NCBI RefSeq assembly: GCF_963678245.1
Contig: NZ_OY782772.1
Location: forward strand, 512,734 to 576,733
DNA length: 64,000 nucleotides
Origin: an uncultured Sunxiuqinia sp.
Lineage (GTDB): Bacteria > Bacteroidota > Bacteroidia > Bacteroidales > Prolixibacteraceae
Direction of reading: 5' to 3'
Part shown: positions 1 to 8,581 of the stretch, one piece after another
Layout: each line of letters opens with the position of its first letter
How positions within the stretch are numbered: position 1 is the first letter of the stretch
Program-made: the position numbers and the translations under genes
The notes under the pieces: model-generated
What the model was told of the DNA's origin: nothing
The model's database searches: none
The model's input: the letters and a program-made list of their open reading frames with translations, nothing else

Positions 1-674
1 GAACCTTTTTCGTGCCCGAAAAGCTCGCTTTCAATTAAGTCTTTTGGGATTGCTGCAACATTTACAGGCACAAAAGGCTTTTTTGCACGGTTGGAATTAT
101 AATGAATGGCTTTTGCTACCAGTTCTTTTCCCGTACCAGTTTCGCCGGTAACTGTAACCGAAATATTGGTGCGTGTGGCTTTTTCAATTAAAGAGAACAT
201 CTTTTCGGCAGCAGGACTGTTGCCAATAATTGTATTTTGGTAGCTGTACTTCTTTTTAACTTCTTTGCGAAGTGTAACGATTTCTTTTTTGAGCCAACTT
301 CCTTTGCGAATGTTATTTATGGTATTCAATAGTCGTTCTTTCACGTCTGACGACTTCACGATGTAGTCGTAAGCACCATGGCGAAGTAGCTCAACCACGA
401 CTTCAATATCGTCTTGTTCGGATATTAATATAACCTGAATATCTTCGTTGATCGCTTTGATCTCTTTCAGGACTTCGAGCCCCTTCATATCCGGCAACCG
501 ATAATCTAAGGTCACAACATCCGGTTCTTGACTCAGGTTTTTTATGCAGTCTTTTCCGGTGGTGTACGATTCGATTTCGTATTCAGGAATTAACGACAAG
601 TTATGGACAAGAAGTCGATTATACCAATCGTCGTCTTCAACAACAAATATTTTAAATGGTTTGCCAGTATCCAT
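1..674 (-). CDS. Sigma-54-dependent response regulator (NtrC family), partial
   Basis: Transcriptional activator of sigma-54 promoters. An N-terminal receiver domain (about residues 6-120) carries the acidic pocket EDDD and the phospho-acceptor Asp57 in VTLDYRLPD. An AAA+ sigma-54 interaction domain follows, with Walker A GETGTGKE (Lys183) and then ESELFGHEKG, where the window ends. The GAFTGA loop, Walker B and the C-terminal HTH lie outside the window. The start is ATG at 674. It lies 377 nt downstream of a same-strand hybrid histidine kinase gene and could be its output partner, but that pairing is inference. The family is certain; the target genes are unknown. Confidence 0.93.
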   Translation of the reverse strand, partial: MDTGKPFKIFVVEDDDWYNRLLVHNLSLIPEYEIESYTTGKDCIKNLSQEPDVVTLDYRLPDMKGLEVLKEIKAINEDIQVILISEQDDIEVVVELLRHGAYDYIVKSSDVKERLLNTINNIRKGSWLKKEIVTLRKEVKKKYSYQNTIIGNSPAAEKMFSLIEKATRTNISVTVTGETGTGKELVAKAIHYNSNRAKKPFVPVNVAAIPKDLIESELFGHEKG

Positions 675-775
675 AAAATAGGTTCAGGGGAAATATTGCT
701 TTTCTGTATGCAATGTTATGGAAATATTTTGTGAAAATATAGCTATTTACGGGTTTTAACTTTAAATTTTTATAT

Positions 776-810
776 GAAAATCCCCAAAACGGGCGAAGGT
801 TTTGGGGATT
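776..810 (-). terminator. Intrinsic terminator-like hairpin, minus strand
   Basis: Perfect 10-bp stem (780-789 with 800-809: ATCCCCAAAA / TTTTGGGGAT) and a 10-nt loop. Read on the minus strand it is followed by TTTT. It probably ends the kinase transcript and separates it from the response regulator gene. Confidence 0.6.
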
Positions 811-861
811 GTTAACAAAATATATAGAGGTGACGAAATGGCTAAAAATCATTTACTTCTT

Positions 862-889
862 CTAACTGTTTTCCCGACAGTTAGTTTTT
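862..889 (+). terminator. Plus-strand hairpin with T5 tail and no plus-strand gene
   Basis: CTAACTG (862-868) pairs with CAGTTAG (878-884) across a 9-nt loop, and TTTTT follows at 885-889. The layout is that of an intrinsic terminator on the plus strand, but no plus-strand gene lies upstream in the window. See findings. Confidence 0.4.
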
Positions 890-1004
890 CGATGAATTCT
901 TTGACTCAGAACCTTGCAATTCAAGTGCCAAAGCGGTGTTTTAGGTTTTGGTCTGCTTAAATTTTTGGTTATTAGTGTCGTTTTGTTTTGAGCATGGAAT
1001 TAGT

Positions 1005-1021
1005 ATTCTCATAATGAGAAT
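1005..1021. repeat. 17-nt palindrome
   Basis: ATTCTCATAATGAGAAT reads the same on both strands around a central base. It lies 31 nt past the stop codon of the hybrid kinase gene. It could be an operator or a short hairpin; nothing else in the window shares it. Confidence 0.35.
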
Positions 1022-1051
1022 TTTCATCTAAAAATGATTTTAAAACCTACC

Positions 1052-3490
1052 CTATTGATCTTCGAGGATGGATCTCAAATAGCGATTAGTAGTCTCAACT
1101 TCGTATTCTATTTCTGTAGATAGCTTGATTATTTTCTGTTCGTTTTCTCCCAGCCGAGCTTCGTGCTCTATTTCTTTAATTTTCGAGTATAAGCTAAGCG
1201 CCTTGATGTGTTTGGCAGGAGCAGCCATTTTATGTGCATATTCCCGAACCATATTCCAATTTTTCAGGACAATGTTTTTTTTCATTTCTGATAAACCACT
1301 ATTGCTCGATCGAATAAAGATTTCTAACATTTCATTTACAAATGTCATATTTCCATTTGCCATGCGTTTCAATTCGCTTAAATCAATTTGTGGCTTTGCT
1401 TCTACTTTTTTATGCATTTCATCCTGTGTTCTTTGGGGCTCACTTGCCGATGATAAGCTTACTAATAGTTCTTTTTCAGTAAAGGGTTTTGGCAGAAATT
1501 GCTGCATACCTGCTTGCTTGCACTTTTCGATATCATCAGGTTTGTTGGTTGCCGTGAGTGCAATAATTTTGGCTGTGTTGTTTTGTTGCACAATTTGTTT
1601 TGCTGCTTCAAATCCATTTAAAACCGGCATACGAATGTCCATGAAAACAAGGTCAAAATGTTCTTTTTTGTACAAATCGACCGCTTGCTGACCATCGGAA
1701 CATTCCGTTACATTTATATTCCATTTTTCGAGGATCGATCTTAGTAGATATCGGTTGAATTCTTCATCATCAACAATTAAAATTGATAGGCTGCTAAAAT
1801 GATCCGGGATTGTCAGTGTTTCCTGTTCTGCTTGTTTAATTTTTGACGGGTCGCCAATATCGTAAGGAATTTCGAGTGAAATTGTTGTTCCCTTATTTAA
1901 CTCGCTGTCGATGGATATTTTCCCTTTTTGCACGTCAATCAGCTTTTTCACAATGGCTAGCCCCAGTCCGGCTCCTCCTTGTTTTCTGGTCAAGTCGGTT
2001 TCCAGTTGTACAAAATCATCAAATATTAGCGAGTGGTTTTCTTTTGATATCCCAATTCCGGTGTCGATCACCTGAATACTGACCCATATCTTACGCCATT
2101 TATTTTCTTTTGCCGACACTTTTAAAGTCACACTGCCCTGATCGGTAAATTTAATCGCATTGGTAACCAGGTTGATCAGGATTTGTTTTAATCTGAATAC
2201 ATCGCCGCGAAGTACAATTGGTTCAAGATCATCCGTGTCTAATTTAAGCTGTAATTTTTTCGATTTCGCTTTTCCTTTGTTGAGGACTATAACGTCAGCA
2301 AGTAATTTGCTCAGCGAAAAATCATCTTTTGCCAACTTCAATTTCTGGCTTTCAATTTTCGAAAAGTCAAGCGTGTCCTCTACCAACGAAATTAAATGCT
2401 CGGTCGAGGTGTAAATGATTTCCAAATCCTTTTTATGTTTGTTGTTATCTGTCTTTTTTATCAACTGCTCGGTTAATCCGTAAATGGCATTGATGGGCGT
2501 TCGCATTTCATGGCTTACAGTGGCTACAAAAACTTCTTTGGCACGAGCTAGTTTTTCAGCATCAATTTTAGCTTTGTGGAGGAGGTTTTGATGGATTCTG
2601 GATTTGTTTAGATATCGATAAAACAGAAACAAAACCAATAATAGTAAAATAACCGATCCTAGTGTAAATAAGGCTAACCTCTTGTAGGTGATCGCTGCCA
2701 GCCGGTCTGCTTCCTGAGTTTTCTCAAGTAGCTTTTTTCGTTCGTCGGTTTCCAATTTTGTTATTAGAGTTTTGAGCAGTTCCGAAAGGATAATGTTTTC
2801 TTCGAGCAATGCCTTTTCCTGAGCAGAGATTGTTTGGTTGGTTGTTTTTATGCGGTTTTCTATTTGTGCAATTTCTTGTTTGATCGAATCTTTGTCGATG
2901 GTATTGGAATCTACCGGTTGAATCTGAATTTGTTCAATGATCTCAGGGTCTTTTTTCTTACCTCCAAAAATCCGTTTTAGCAATCCGCGTTTTTTTTCGG
3001 GAGCTTCAACTTCAACTAAAATGGTATCAGGCTCAGTTTTAGCGCTGTCAATTTTAGTGTACAGTTCAGTGAATGATTCGTGTGCATCTTCGCGGGCATG
3101 ATGGAGTACCAGAATTTCTTTCCAGACAGCAAGCTTCGCATTTGTCAACTGCCGAATCGAGTCAATCTGCATTTTCTGCTTTTCGCTGGTCTGTGCATAA
3201 TCTTCCAGGTTGGTTAGTTTTTTCTGAACGGATTGATTGATTTGCTTGTAGGGATGAAAATATTTCTCATCGCGGGTTACTGAATATAGTCTAACAGTAC
3301 TTTCTACTTCGGAGAGGTCAGCTGCAATGGCTTTTATTTGCAGCAACTTAAAATCGGGTCGGGCTTCGCGGTGAATAGAATCAACGATTTGTGATAGACT
3401 TTGATAAACCAGATAGCCGGAAAAAGTGACACCCAGCACAACTATTGCTGTAAGTATCGTTACGGGGAATTCAATTTTAATACGTTTCAT
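1052..3490 (-). CDS. Hybrid sensor histidine kinase with receiver and Hpt domains
   Basis: Inner-membrane phosphorelay kinase of 812 residues. Transmembrane segments lie near residues 10-32 and 270-292. They bracket a long, mostly helical periplasmic region with coiled-coil character. HisKA follows with His327 in TVSHEMRTP, then a HATPase domain (N box NLVTNAIKF, G boxes DTGIGIS and GAGLGLAI). A receiver domain follows with Asp618 in VFMDIRMP, and a C-terminal Hpt domain with His753 in YAHKMAAPAKH. All phosphotransfer residues are present, so the protein can run a full His-Asp-His relay to a separate regulator. ATG at 3490 is preferred over the TTG one codon upstream. An odd basic stretch, LLKRIFGGKKK, sits in the periplasmic part. 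The signal is unknown. Confidence 0.93.
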   Translation of the reverse strand: MKRIKIEFPVTILTAIVVLGVTFSGYLVYQSLSQIVDSIHREARPDFKLLQIKAIAADLSEVESTVRLYSVTRDEKYFHPYKQINQSVQKKLTNLEDYAQTSEKQKMQIDSIRQLTNAKLAVWKEILVLHHAREDAHESFTELYTKIDSAKTEPDTILVEVEAPEKKRGLLKRIFGGKKKDPEIIEQIQIQPVDSNTIDKDSIKQEIAQIENRIKTTNQTISAQEKALLEENIILSELLKTLITKLETDERKKLLEKTQEADRLAAITYKRLALFTLGSVILLLLVLFLFYRYLNKSRIHQNLLHKAKIDAEKLARAKEVFVATVSHEMRTPINAIYGLTEQLIKKTDNNKHKKDLEIIYTSTEHLISLVEDTLDFSKIESQKLKLAKDDFSLSKLLADVIVLNKGKAKSKKLQLKLDTDDLEPIVLRGDVFRLKQILINLVTNAIKFTDQGSVTLKVSAKENKWRKIWVSIQVIDTGIGISKENHSLIFDDFVQLETDLTRKQGGAGLGLAIVKKLIDVQKGKISIDSELNKGTTISLEIPYDIGDPSKIKQAEQETLTIPDHFSSLSILIVDDEEFNRYLLRSILEKWNINVTECSDGQQAVDLYKKEHFDLVFMDIRMPVLNGFEAAKQIVQQNNTAKIIALTATNKPDDIEKCKQAGMQQFLPKPFTEKELLVSLSSASEPQRTQDEMHKKVEAKPQIDLSELKRMANGNMTFVNEMLEIFIRSSNSGLSEMKKNIVLKNWNMVREYAHKMAAPAKHIKALSLYSKIKEIEHEARLGENEQKIIKLSTEIEYEVETTNRYLRSILEDQ

Positions 3491-3548
3491 CAATCAGTCA
3501 TTTGAATCAAATTTAACTATTTTAGGACACCGATGCAGCCGGAGTAAA

Positions 3549-4040
3549 CTATCTGAAGTTGAATCGTATTGTCAGGCCAATGTCATCCATCCAAAAACCG
3601 GTATAGTTAATCACATTAAACATGGGCTTCCAGTCAACCGAAACACTGATCGGAGCATCTTTAATGACATGCTCAAGCCCCAATATCCCATCAATCCCAA
3701 AAGCGGTGTAAGTCCCGTCATTTTCGTACCAAGGGTGTATGTGTCCATTCAAATCCCAATAACCAAGATGTGCGCCAGCTCCATAGAATAAGTTGAAATT
3801 TGAGTCGTTAAAAACGTCCTGATGTATTTCATACAATCCTTGAAATAAAGTTCCACTCCATCTGGATGAAACGATGATTTCCAGCGCTTTGCTTTCGGAG
3901 ATAAAATGCTTCAGCGACAAGCCAGCCATTGGGCCTGCACGGAATCCTATTGCTGTTTTATAATCGCGTTGAGCACTCAAGTCTGAAAAGCCCATAAAAC
4001 ATATAAGAACAACTAAAGATAAACATTTAACTACTTTCAT
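3549..4040 (-). CDS. Small secreted protein, probable outer-membrane beta-barrel type
   Basis: 163 residues from ATG at 4040. A signal peptide (hydrophobic core CLSLVVLICFMGF, cleavage near LSAQ) supports this start rather than an upstream one that would put 25 hydrophilic residues before it. The mature part has alternating short hydrophobic strands with Gly and aromatic residues (FRAGPMAGLSLKHF, FNLFYGAGAHLGY, GLTIRFNFR) and ends in an aromatic-basic strand. That pattern fits a small eight-stranded outer-membrane barrel or a periplasmic beta-sandwich. I do not recognise a named family. It stands alone between the kinase and the macrodomain gene. Confidence 0.65.
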   Translation of the reverse strand: MKVVKCLSLVVLICFMGFSDLSAQRDYKTAIGFRAGPMAGLSLKHFISESKALEIIVSSRWSGTLFQGLYEIHQDVFNDSNFNLFYGAGAHLGYWDLNGHIHPWYENDGTYTAFGIDGILGLEHVIKDAPISVSVDWKPMFNVINYTGFWMDDIGLTIRFNFR

Positions 4041-4222
4041 AAAGGAGAGTGAATTTAATTTTTTGACTAAAATGCATTTGGTTTTCACGATTGAACCGAT
4101 AGAATAAAGGTTCAATAAGAACTAATATTTCGGAAAACGAAAAGTATGCACATAAATTACTTCTCGTTGTCAGAATTAATTCCTATTGTAAGACTGTTGA
4201 AAAGGGAAAATGTTCAGTGAAA

Positions 4223-4729
4223 TCAGACGTTTAAAAGGTCTTGATAGATTTTGTAATTTTCATCATCATAAACACAAAGCGTGACTTCTTCAAACCAATC
4301 ATCTTCTTCTAAAAATTCAAGGACTGTTTGTGTTGCTATTTTTGCGGCGAGTTTTTTGGGGAAGGCATAGACGCCTGTGCTGATGTTTGGAAAAGCGATC
4401 GTTTTTAGTTTGTATTCTTTAGCCAATATTAAACTATTCTGGTACGCCGAAGCCAACTGTCCTTTTTCACCAATCTCGCCTCCATGCCAAACCGGACCAA
4501 CCGTGTGAATCACATATCGCGATGGCAGGCGATAAGCCGTTGTGATTTTTGCTTGCCCCGTTTCACAACCGTTTAGCTTTGCACAAGCTTCTTTTAGCTT
4601 CGGCCCGGCTGCCCTGTGAATAGCTCCATCAACGCCGCCACCTCCCAGAAGACTTCGGTTTGCTGCATTCACAATAGCATCAACATGCATTTCGGTGATA
4701 TCGCCTTGTAAAAGTTGAATTCGATTCAT
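4223..4729 (-). CDS. Macrodomain protein, O-acetyl-ADP-ribose deacetylase type (YmdB-like)
   Basis: 168-residue stand-alone macrodomain. It shows the ADP-ribose binding signature [21 protein letters not shown], the [15 protein letters not shown] loop, the [10 protein letters not shown] segment and [10 protein letters not shown] near the end, in the order seen in bacterial YmdB/MacroD-type enzymes. Such proteins remove the acetyl group from O-acetyl-ADP-ribose or hydrolyse ADP-ribosyl esters in the cytoplasm. ATG at 4729 puts the binding motif close to the N-terminus as in the family; an upstream start would add six residues. Length is normal. The gene is monocistronic by layout. Confidence 0.92.
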   Translation of the reverse strand: MNRIQLLQGDITEMHVDAIVNAANRSLLGGGGVDGAIHRAAGPKLKEACAKLNGCETGQAKITTAYRLPSRYVIHTVGPVWHGGEIGEKGQLASAYQNSLILAKEYKLKTIAFPNISTGVYAFPKKLAAKIATQTVLEFLEEDDWFEEVTLCVYDDENYKIYQDLLNV

Positions 4730-4780
4730 ATTTGTTGGTTTAATCAATCGAAGTTAACAAAATTCTTAGCGGAATAAAAG

Positions 4781-5680
4781 TTAGCTTCCTAAACTAATCA
4801 TTAAGATTCCGGCCAAAATGCCAAGTAGGTAAATTCCCTTTTGTCGGATATTACTTTCTTTAAAAAGGAATGCTCCGGTTACAAAAGCCACTAAAACTCC
4901 GCCTCGTCTTAAAGCAGCAATAACAGAAATCATGGAGTCTTCATAACTCAGTGCATAAAAATAGGCGAAGTCAGCCATCAGCAAAAAGACACCAATCGCA
5001 GGAATGCTCCATCGCCAGTCAAATGGTGGTCGCTTGCTTTTGGGCTTGCTCCATCGAAAAATGGCAACCACCGGAAGCATGACCACCACTTGGTAAAACG
5101 AAAACCAGGCCTGCACTGCAAAACGGTCGATCTTTCGCATAATGAATTTATCGTATAGCCCGCTGGATGCACCGAGCAGAGTTGCTCCCATAATGCACAA
5201 AATCCAAATGTTTTTACGAAAGTGGATGCCTTCGAGCTTACCGGCAGTCGATAGCAAGTAGAAAAACAACAGGGTGGTAATAACGCCTGCCCATTGCAAA
5301 AAGTTGAGGTGTTCCTGAAAAATGATGATAGCTCCGATTAATGTCCACAACGGACTTGTTGCCCGAATGGGCGAGACAATGGTAATTGGCAAATGCTTTA
5401 AAGCTGTGAATGCCAGAATCCAACTACTCACTACGATCATGGTTTTTAGAAAAATCATGCCGTGTTCCCGCAGTGTGATTGAAGGCACATAAAAATGAAT
5501 GGATTGAAAAAACTCAGGATAATACCATGAACCTATCGTGGGTGGGGTAAAAATGACCGCTCCGGTAATTGCCGAGATCAAAAGGACCGGAAATACAGCA
5601 TTTTCGTTTACCGACAACTTCTTAAAGACATCGTAAATACCCAAGAGAAATGCCGACAGTAGTGTTAATAGTACCCACAT
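4781..5680 (-). CDS. EamA-family (DMT superfamily) transporter
   Basis: 299 residues with about ten hydrophobic segments in two homologous halves (roughly residues 1-140 and 150-299), the usual architecture and length of EamA/DrugMetabolite exporters in the inner membrane. Each half ends with a typical motif: PLWTLIGAIIIFQEHL in the first and FVTGAFLFKESNIRQKG in the second. Substrate cannot be read from sequence; members move amino acids, nucleosides or other metabolites. The start MWVLLTLLSAFLLGIYD places the first helix at the N-terminus. A second, only distantly similar EamA gene lies at 16905-17822. Confidence 0.88.
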   Translation of the reverse strand: MWVLLTLLSAFLLGIYDVFKKLSVNENAVFPVLLISAITGAVIFTPPTIGSWYYPEFFQSIHFYVPSITLREHGMIFLKTMIVVSSWILAFTALKHLPITIVSPIRATSPLWTLIGAIIIFQEHLNFLQWAGVITTLLFFYLLSTAGKLEGIHFRKNIWILCIMGATLLGASSGLYDKFIMRKIDRFAVQAWFSFYQVVVMLPVVAIFRWSKPKSKRPPFDWRWSIPAIGVFLLMADFAYFYALSYEDSMISVIAALRRGGVLVAFVTGAFLFKESNIRQKGIYLLGILAGILMISLGS

Positions 5681-5863
5681 GAAGTTTTATTTAGGCCACA
5701 AAGCTACGGGCAATGATCGGGTTTGAAGTTAATTCAGCTTGATGATGTTGTAAAGTTTAATCATTCTTTAAATAATGCGAGTTTTAAAAGCAATATTTAA
5801 TATTACAATGTGCTTCTTAGGTGAGAAAGGATTGAATACAATAGAAAACGGTTGTGTTCAACT

Positions 5864-5902
5864 GTTTCCTGAATAATATTTTTTAATAAATGATCAGGAA
5901 AC
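5864..5902. repeat. 9-bp inverted repeat downstream of small lipoprotein gene
   Basis: GTTTCCTGA (5864-5872) and TCAGGAAAC (5894-5902) are perfect inverted copies separated by 21 AT-rich bases. They start 8 nt past the stop of the minus-strand lipoprotein gene, so a terminator or mRNA-end stem is likely, although no clean T tract follows. Confidence 0.4.
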
Positions 5903-5910
5903 TCAAAGAA

Positions 5911-6189
5911 TTATTTTCTTCGTTTTGAACTGGCACCACCGCCACCCCCGAACATCATTACACCAATCAAAAATCCAAAGTTGTACCAGCCTCCAGAGTT
6001 TGGGAAAGCATAAATTTCGTAGTCGGTAAATAAGCCGACTATAAAACTAAACAGGATGATGAAGCCATGAAATAGTCCATGCCAAAATCCCGGAGGATAT
6101 GTAATATTACCAGCCGATTGAGTTGCACAACCAGTAAAAATGAACATGGAAAGAAATAGCCATGCAATAAGGTAAATGTGCCTTTTCAT
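5911..6189 (-). CDS. Small membrane lipoprotein, function unknown
   Basis: 92 residues. The N-terminus is a lipoprotein signal (KR, then a hydrophobic core, then lipobox FTGC with Cys at about residue 20), so the protein should be lipid-anchored. Two further hydrophobic stretches follow (GLFHGFIILFSFIVGLF and WYNFGFLIGVMMFG), then a glycine-rich tail GGGGGASSKRRK. This pattern of PPGFWHGLFHG followed by two helices is, from memory, common in small proteins of unknown function in Bacteroidota. It follows the phosphotriesterase pseudogene by 4 nt and may once have shared its transcript. Confidence 0.7.
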   Translation of the reverse strand: MKRHIYLIAWLFLSMFIFTGCATQSAGNITYPPGFWHGLFHGFIILFSFIVGLFTDYEIYAFPNSGGWYNFGFLIGVMMFGGGGGASSKRRK

Positions 6190-6193
6190 TTTT

Positions 6194-7186
6194 TTAGTTT
6201 GGGTTATTAATTAGACGTTTGCCAACGGTAAACGCTTTTGCCGGATTTGAAATTAGAAGTTGGTTGATATCCTCATCGGTGAATCCTTTTGCTTTCAGAT
6301 TTGGAATGAGCGATTGAAAAATGTTTGTGTAGGGCTTGAAATCGCTCCCGGGGTGTGATGGGGTGTACCAGCCAGCATCGTGTGAAATTAAAATTTGATT
6401 TTTTAAATAAACAAGGGCATCACCTTCGAGATGTTTTTCATCCCATCCATACTTATCCAATGAAACCCAAGCTCCCATTTGTGCTGCTTTAACAAGGGTT
6501 TTCCAGTCTTTTTCATTGCTGGCATGGATCTAAATAAATGCTTCGGGAGAAACGCCTTCTTCTTTTAATATTTCAAGCTCTTCGAATGCAGAAATTGCAG
6601 GCCCGGTATGTGCCATAATTGTAAGGCCGGTTGCCTTGTGCGCAATAGCAGCAGCTCGTATCAATGTTTGATGAAATTCGGATAGAGTTGCCCGATTAAC
6701 AGCTGTTTTGATAAAGCCGGGCTTAATTCCGGTGCCTTCGATGCCTTGTTCAAACTCTGCAATGGCCTCAGCAGGCATATCCATTATATGCTCAGGGATA
6801 AATTTATTGCTTTGGGCACCATAAAACCTGGTGTTTGTCAGAATATGCATTCCTGTTGAATCGGCTAATTGCTTTAACAGTTTTACATCTCTGCCAACGA
6901 AAAGAGGAGTGCATTCAACTAATGTTTTGACTCCGTATGTTTTCAGTTTGAGTAGTTCAGGGAGTATTTTTTCAAATGCTTCTTGATGATCGTAGTTTTC
7001 AGGATGGTAGTTTGCAGCACCTGAAAAATCGACCAAGACATGCTCGTGTGCAAGGGTTTTTCCAAACTCACTTGAATTAATTGGGCCATTAGTCGTAATT
7101 ATTTTTCCTTCATTGTCACCTTCCTCAGAGCAAGATAGGAGTGTGGTTAGTAGCAAAATCAGAATGTATCGTATTGCCTTTTTTAT
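6194..7186 (-). pseudogene. Phosphotriesterase-family lipoprotein, disrupted by start loss and an in-frame TAG
   Basis: A phosphotriesterase-like (PTE/PLL amidohydrolase) frame of about 330 codons. The metal-site residues remain: HEH (codons 47-49), the carbamylated-lysine position in IKPGFIK (codon 160), His in MAHTG (codon 193), His right after the stop (IHASNEK) and Asp in ISHDAGW. Two lesions are visible. Codon 219 is TAG at 6530-6532, in the context EAFI-stop-IHASNEKDW, where relatives carry Trp (TGG to TAG). The lipoprotein signal (KKAIRYILILLLTTLLSC) begins with ATA at 7184-7186 where ATG is expected, and no ATG precedes it in frame. The reading frame is otherwise open from 7204 to 6194, so decay looks recent. 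A TTG at 7156 could still start a short form. Confidence 0.85.
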
Positions 7187-7237
7187 GCAAGTAAATGATA
7201 TAGGCTAAATTAGTAATTCATAGAGATTACCCAACAG

Positions 7238-7711
7238 TTATCTACTCTTCTTCTTAAATCGTGCTTTGATGCCTCTCAAATGGTTTATTGAGTTGATGAA
7301 TAAAATGATAAGGGTAAGCCCCACGGCAACAACATATGCCTTTATAGCCACGGCGATCCCAATCCCCGACGAATAGAGCAGGGTAGAAGCTGTCGTAAGA
7401 TTCCGAACCGTATTTTCATCTTTTGATTTCAAAATGGTGCCGGCACCAATAAAACTAACTCCAACCACAATCGATTGCAAAATCCTCACCGGATCCACAC
7501 TCATAATATCGGTTGCAATGTTCTCGTTGATAAAATTACTTAGAACCGGAGAAATTGCAACGAAGAAGCATGAAATACTTCCAACAATCATATTGGTGCG
7601 TAAGCCAGCCGGTTTATCCAGTTTTTCCCGTTCCCCTCCAATCACACTGCATAAAACCGTCGCGATTACAACATCGAGCAAAATCCAGAATTGATTGACA
7701 ATCATTTCCAT
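7238..7711 (-). CDS. MgtC/SapB family membrane protein
   Basis: 157 residues with four to five hydrophobic segments. The MgtC/SapB core is visible: a first helix, then the conserved loop SVIGGEREKLDKPAGLRTNMIV, later SVVGVSFIGAGTILKS and NLTTASTLLYSSGIGIAVA. The family sits in the inner membrane; MgtC itself inhibits the F1F0 ATP synthase and aids growth at low Mg2+, but most homologues of this short form have no tested role. The protein ends soon after the membrane core and lacks the C-terminal ACT-like cytoplasmic domain found in longer members. It is a single gene with its start at 7711; ATG at 7705 is an alternative. Confidence 0.88.
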   Translation of the reverse strand: MEMIVNQFWILLDVVIATVLCSVIGGEREKLDKPAGLRTNMIVGSISCFFVAISPVLSNFINENIATDIMSVDPVRILQSIVVGVSFIGAGTILKSKDENTVRNLTTASTLLYSSGIGIAVAIKAYVVAVGLTLIILFINSINHLRGIKARFKKKSR

Positions 7712-8245
7712 GTTCGTAAATTTTTTTGACGCATATTGTTATTCTCGGTCAGTCCCTAGTCCATTTCCAAAATACTTAGGGTAAGCAGCTCGTATCTTGA
7801 ATATCGCTTTTTTCCTTTGATGTTTTTCGGCAAATCAAAATGACCTAAACTTTTCTTTCTCATCGTCGCCAGTATTTTGGCGTGAATGTAATACTTCCGG
7901 CTTCCGGCAACGGTGTTATTTTGTTCTTTCAAAACTCAGCGAACTAAGGTTACATCTTTTTTCTTTCGTGGGTTTTATTCAAGAATTTCTCTCGCTCGGG
8001 GCTCAAACTTGATTGATAGAACGGTGCCACCTCATGTTCTGAAGTTTTTGGCACAGATCTCGAGAGAATATATTTTTTGCAGATATTCGTTTACATCTTA
8101 GTGTTTTTCCTCCTTCGTTTTTGTAAATAAATCTTGACCCGTTTTTATTCATTCAGTGGTATTCTGGCAATTCGTCGGTTGCATAAACAAGCGATAAGGG
8201 AAGTTGGTCTACTTTCATTCTGTAAGAAATGAATACGTTGAATTG
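7712..8245. other. 534-nt region without a convincing gene
   Basis: Only short minus-strand frames occur: 7756-7863 (35 residues, beginning MRKKSLGHFDLPKN and ending YELLTLSILEMD, with the open frame extending upstream without an ATG) and 8003-8152 (49 residues, beginning MNKNGSRFIYKNEGG). Neither matches a family I know, and neither has a promoter I trust. A plus-strand frame at 7913-8101 looks spurious. The region may be a decayed gene. Confidence 0.4.
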
Positions 8246-8497
8246 TCAATTGTTGCGCAGCGCGTCGATTAACTCTTTTTTCGAGATATTGCTTCGTCCG
8301 TCAATACCAACTTGCTTTGCTTTTTCATACAAATCTTCTTTCGTCCATCTTTCATATTTTTCGCTTGAACCTCCTTTTTTCCCGGAATCAGGGGAATTCG
8401 CAATTCGTGCTGCTTTTTGTTTACTAGCGCCTTTCTCAATCAGTGCTTCGTACTGATCTTCATTCTTAATTAGAGATGATCCTTTTTTATTAGGCAT
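8246..8497 (-). CDS. Small Rho-N/SAP-like domain protein
   Basis: 83 residues. The C-terminal half (WTKEDLYEKAKQVGIDGRSNISKKELIDALRNN) is a helix-extended-loop-helix of the Rho termination factor N-terminal/SAP type, which binds nucleic acid. The N-terminal half is polar and Lys/Gly/Ser-rich (KGASKQKAARIANSPDSGKKGG). Such small proteins sit near stress genes in many bacteria, and that is the context here. It is separated from the upstream PfpI gene by a strong terminator (8520-8559), so it should have its own promoter. The exact role is unknown. Confidence 0.75.
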   Translation of the reverse strand: MPNKKGSSLIKNEDQYEALIEKGASKQKAARIANSPDSGKKGGSSEKYERWTKEDLYEKAKQVGIDGRSNISKKELIDALRNN

Positions 8498-8519
8498 GAT
8501 ATCTATTTTAAAAGTTAGA

Positions 8520-8559
8520 AAAGATCGAAACCAAAAGCAGTAGCAAGGTTTCGATCTTT
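8520..8559 (-). terminator. Strong intrinsic terminator after the PfpI gene
   Basis: A perfect 13-bp stem, AAAGATCGAAACC (8520-8532) with GGTTTCGATCTTT (8547-8559), and a 14-nt loop. On the minus strand it is followed by a T-rich stretch. It ends the transcript from the stress cluster before the Rho-N-like gene. Confidence 0.75.
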
Positions 8560-8581
8560 CATTATTGTTTGCGATAGAATA

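Larger units (their letters stand above)
675..1051. other. Intergenic region between response regulator and hybrid kinase
   Basis: 377 nt without a supportable gene. It holds a terminator-like hairpin for the kinase gene (780-809), a second hairpin with a T tract on the plus strand (862-889) and a 17-nt palindrome (1005-1021). I found no -24/-12 sigma-54 promoter and no TAnnTTTG box that convinces me. Confidence 0.5.

Noticed and set aside
3426..3791. Plus-strand open frame opposite the small secreted protein and the kinase start
   Set aside because: Antisense to two genes on the other strand, with no family resemblance and low-complexity content; the minus-strand genes have signal and kinase motifs.
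7913..8101. Plus-strand frame of 62 codons in the gap after the MgtC-like gene
   Set aside because: No start context, no family, and biased composition; treated as spurious.
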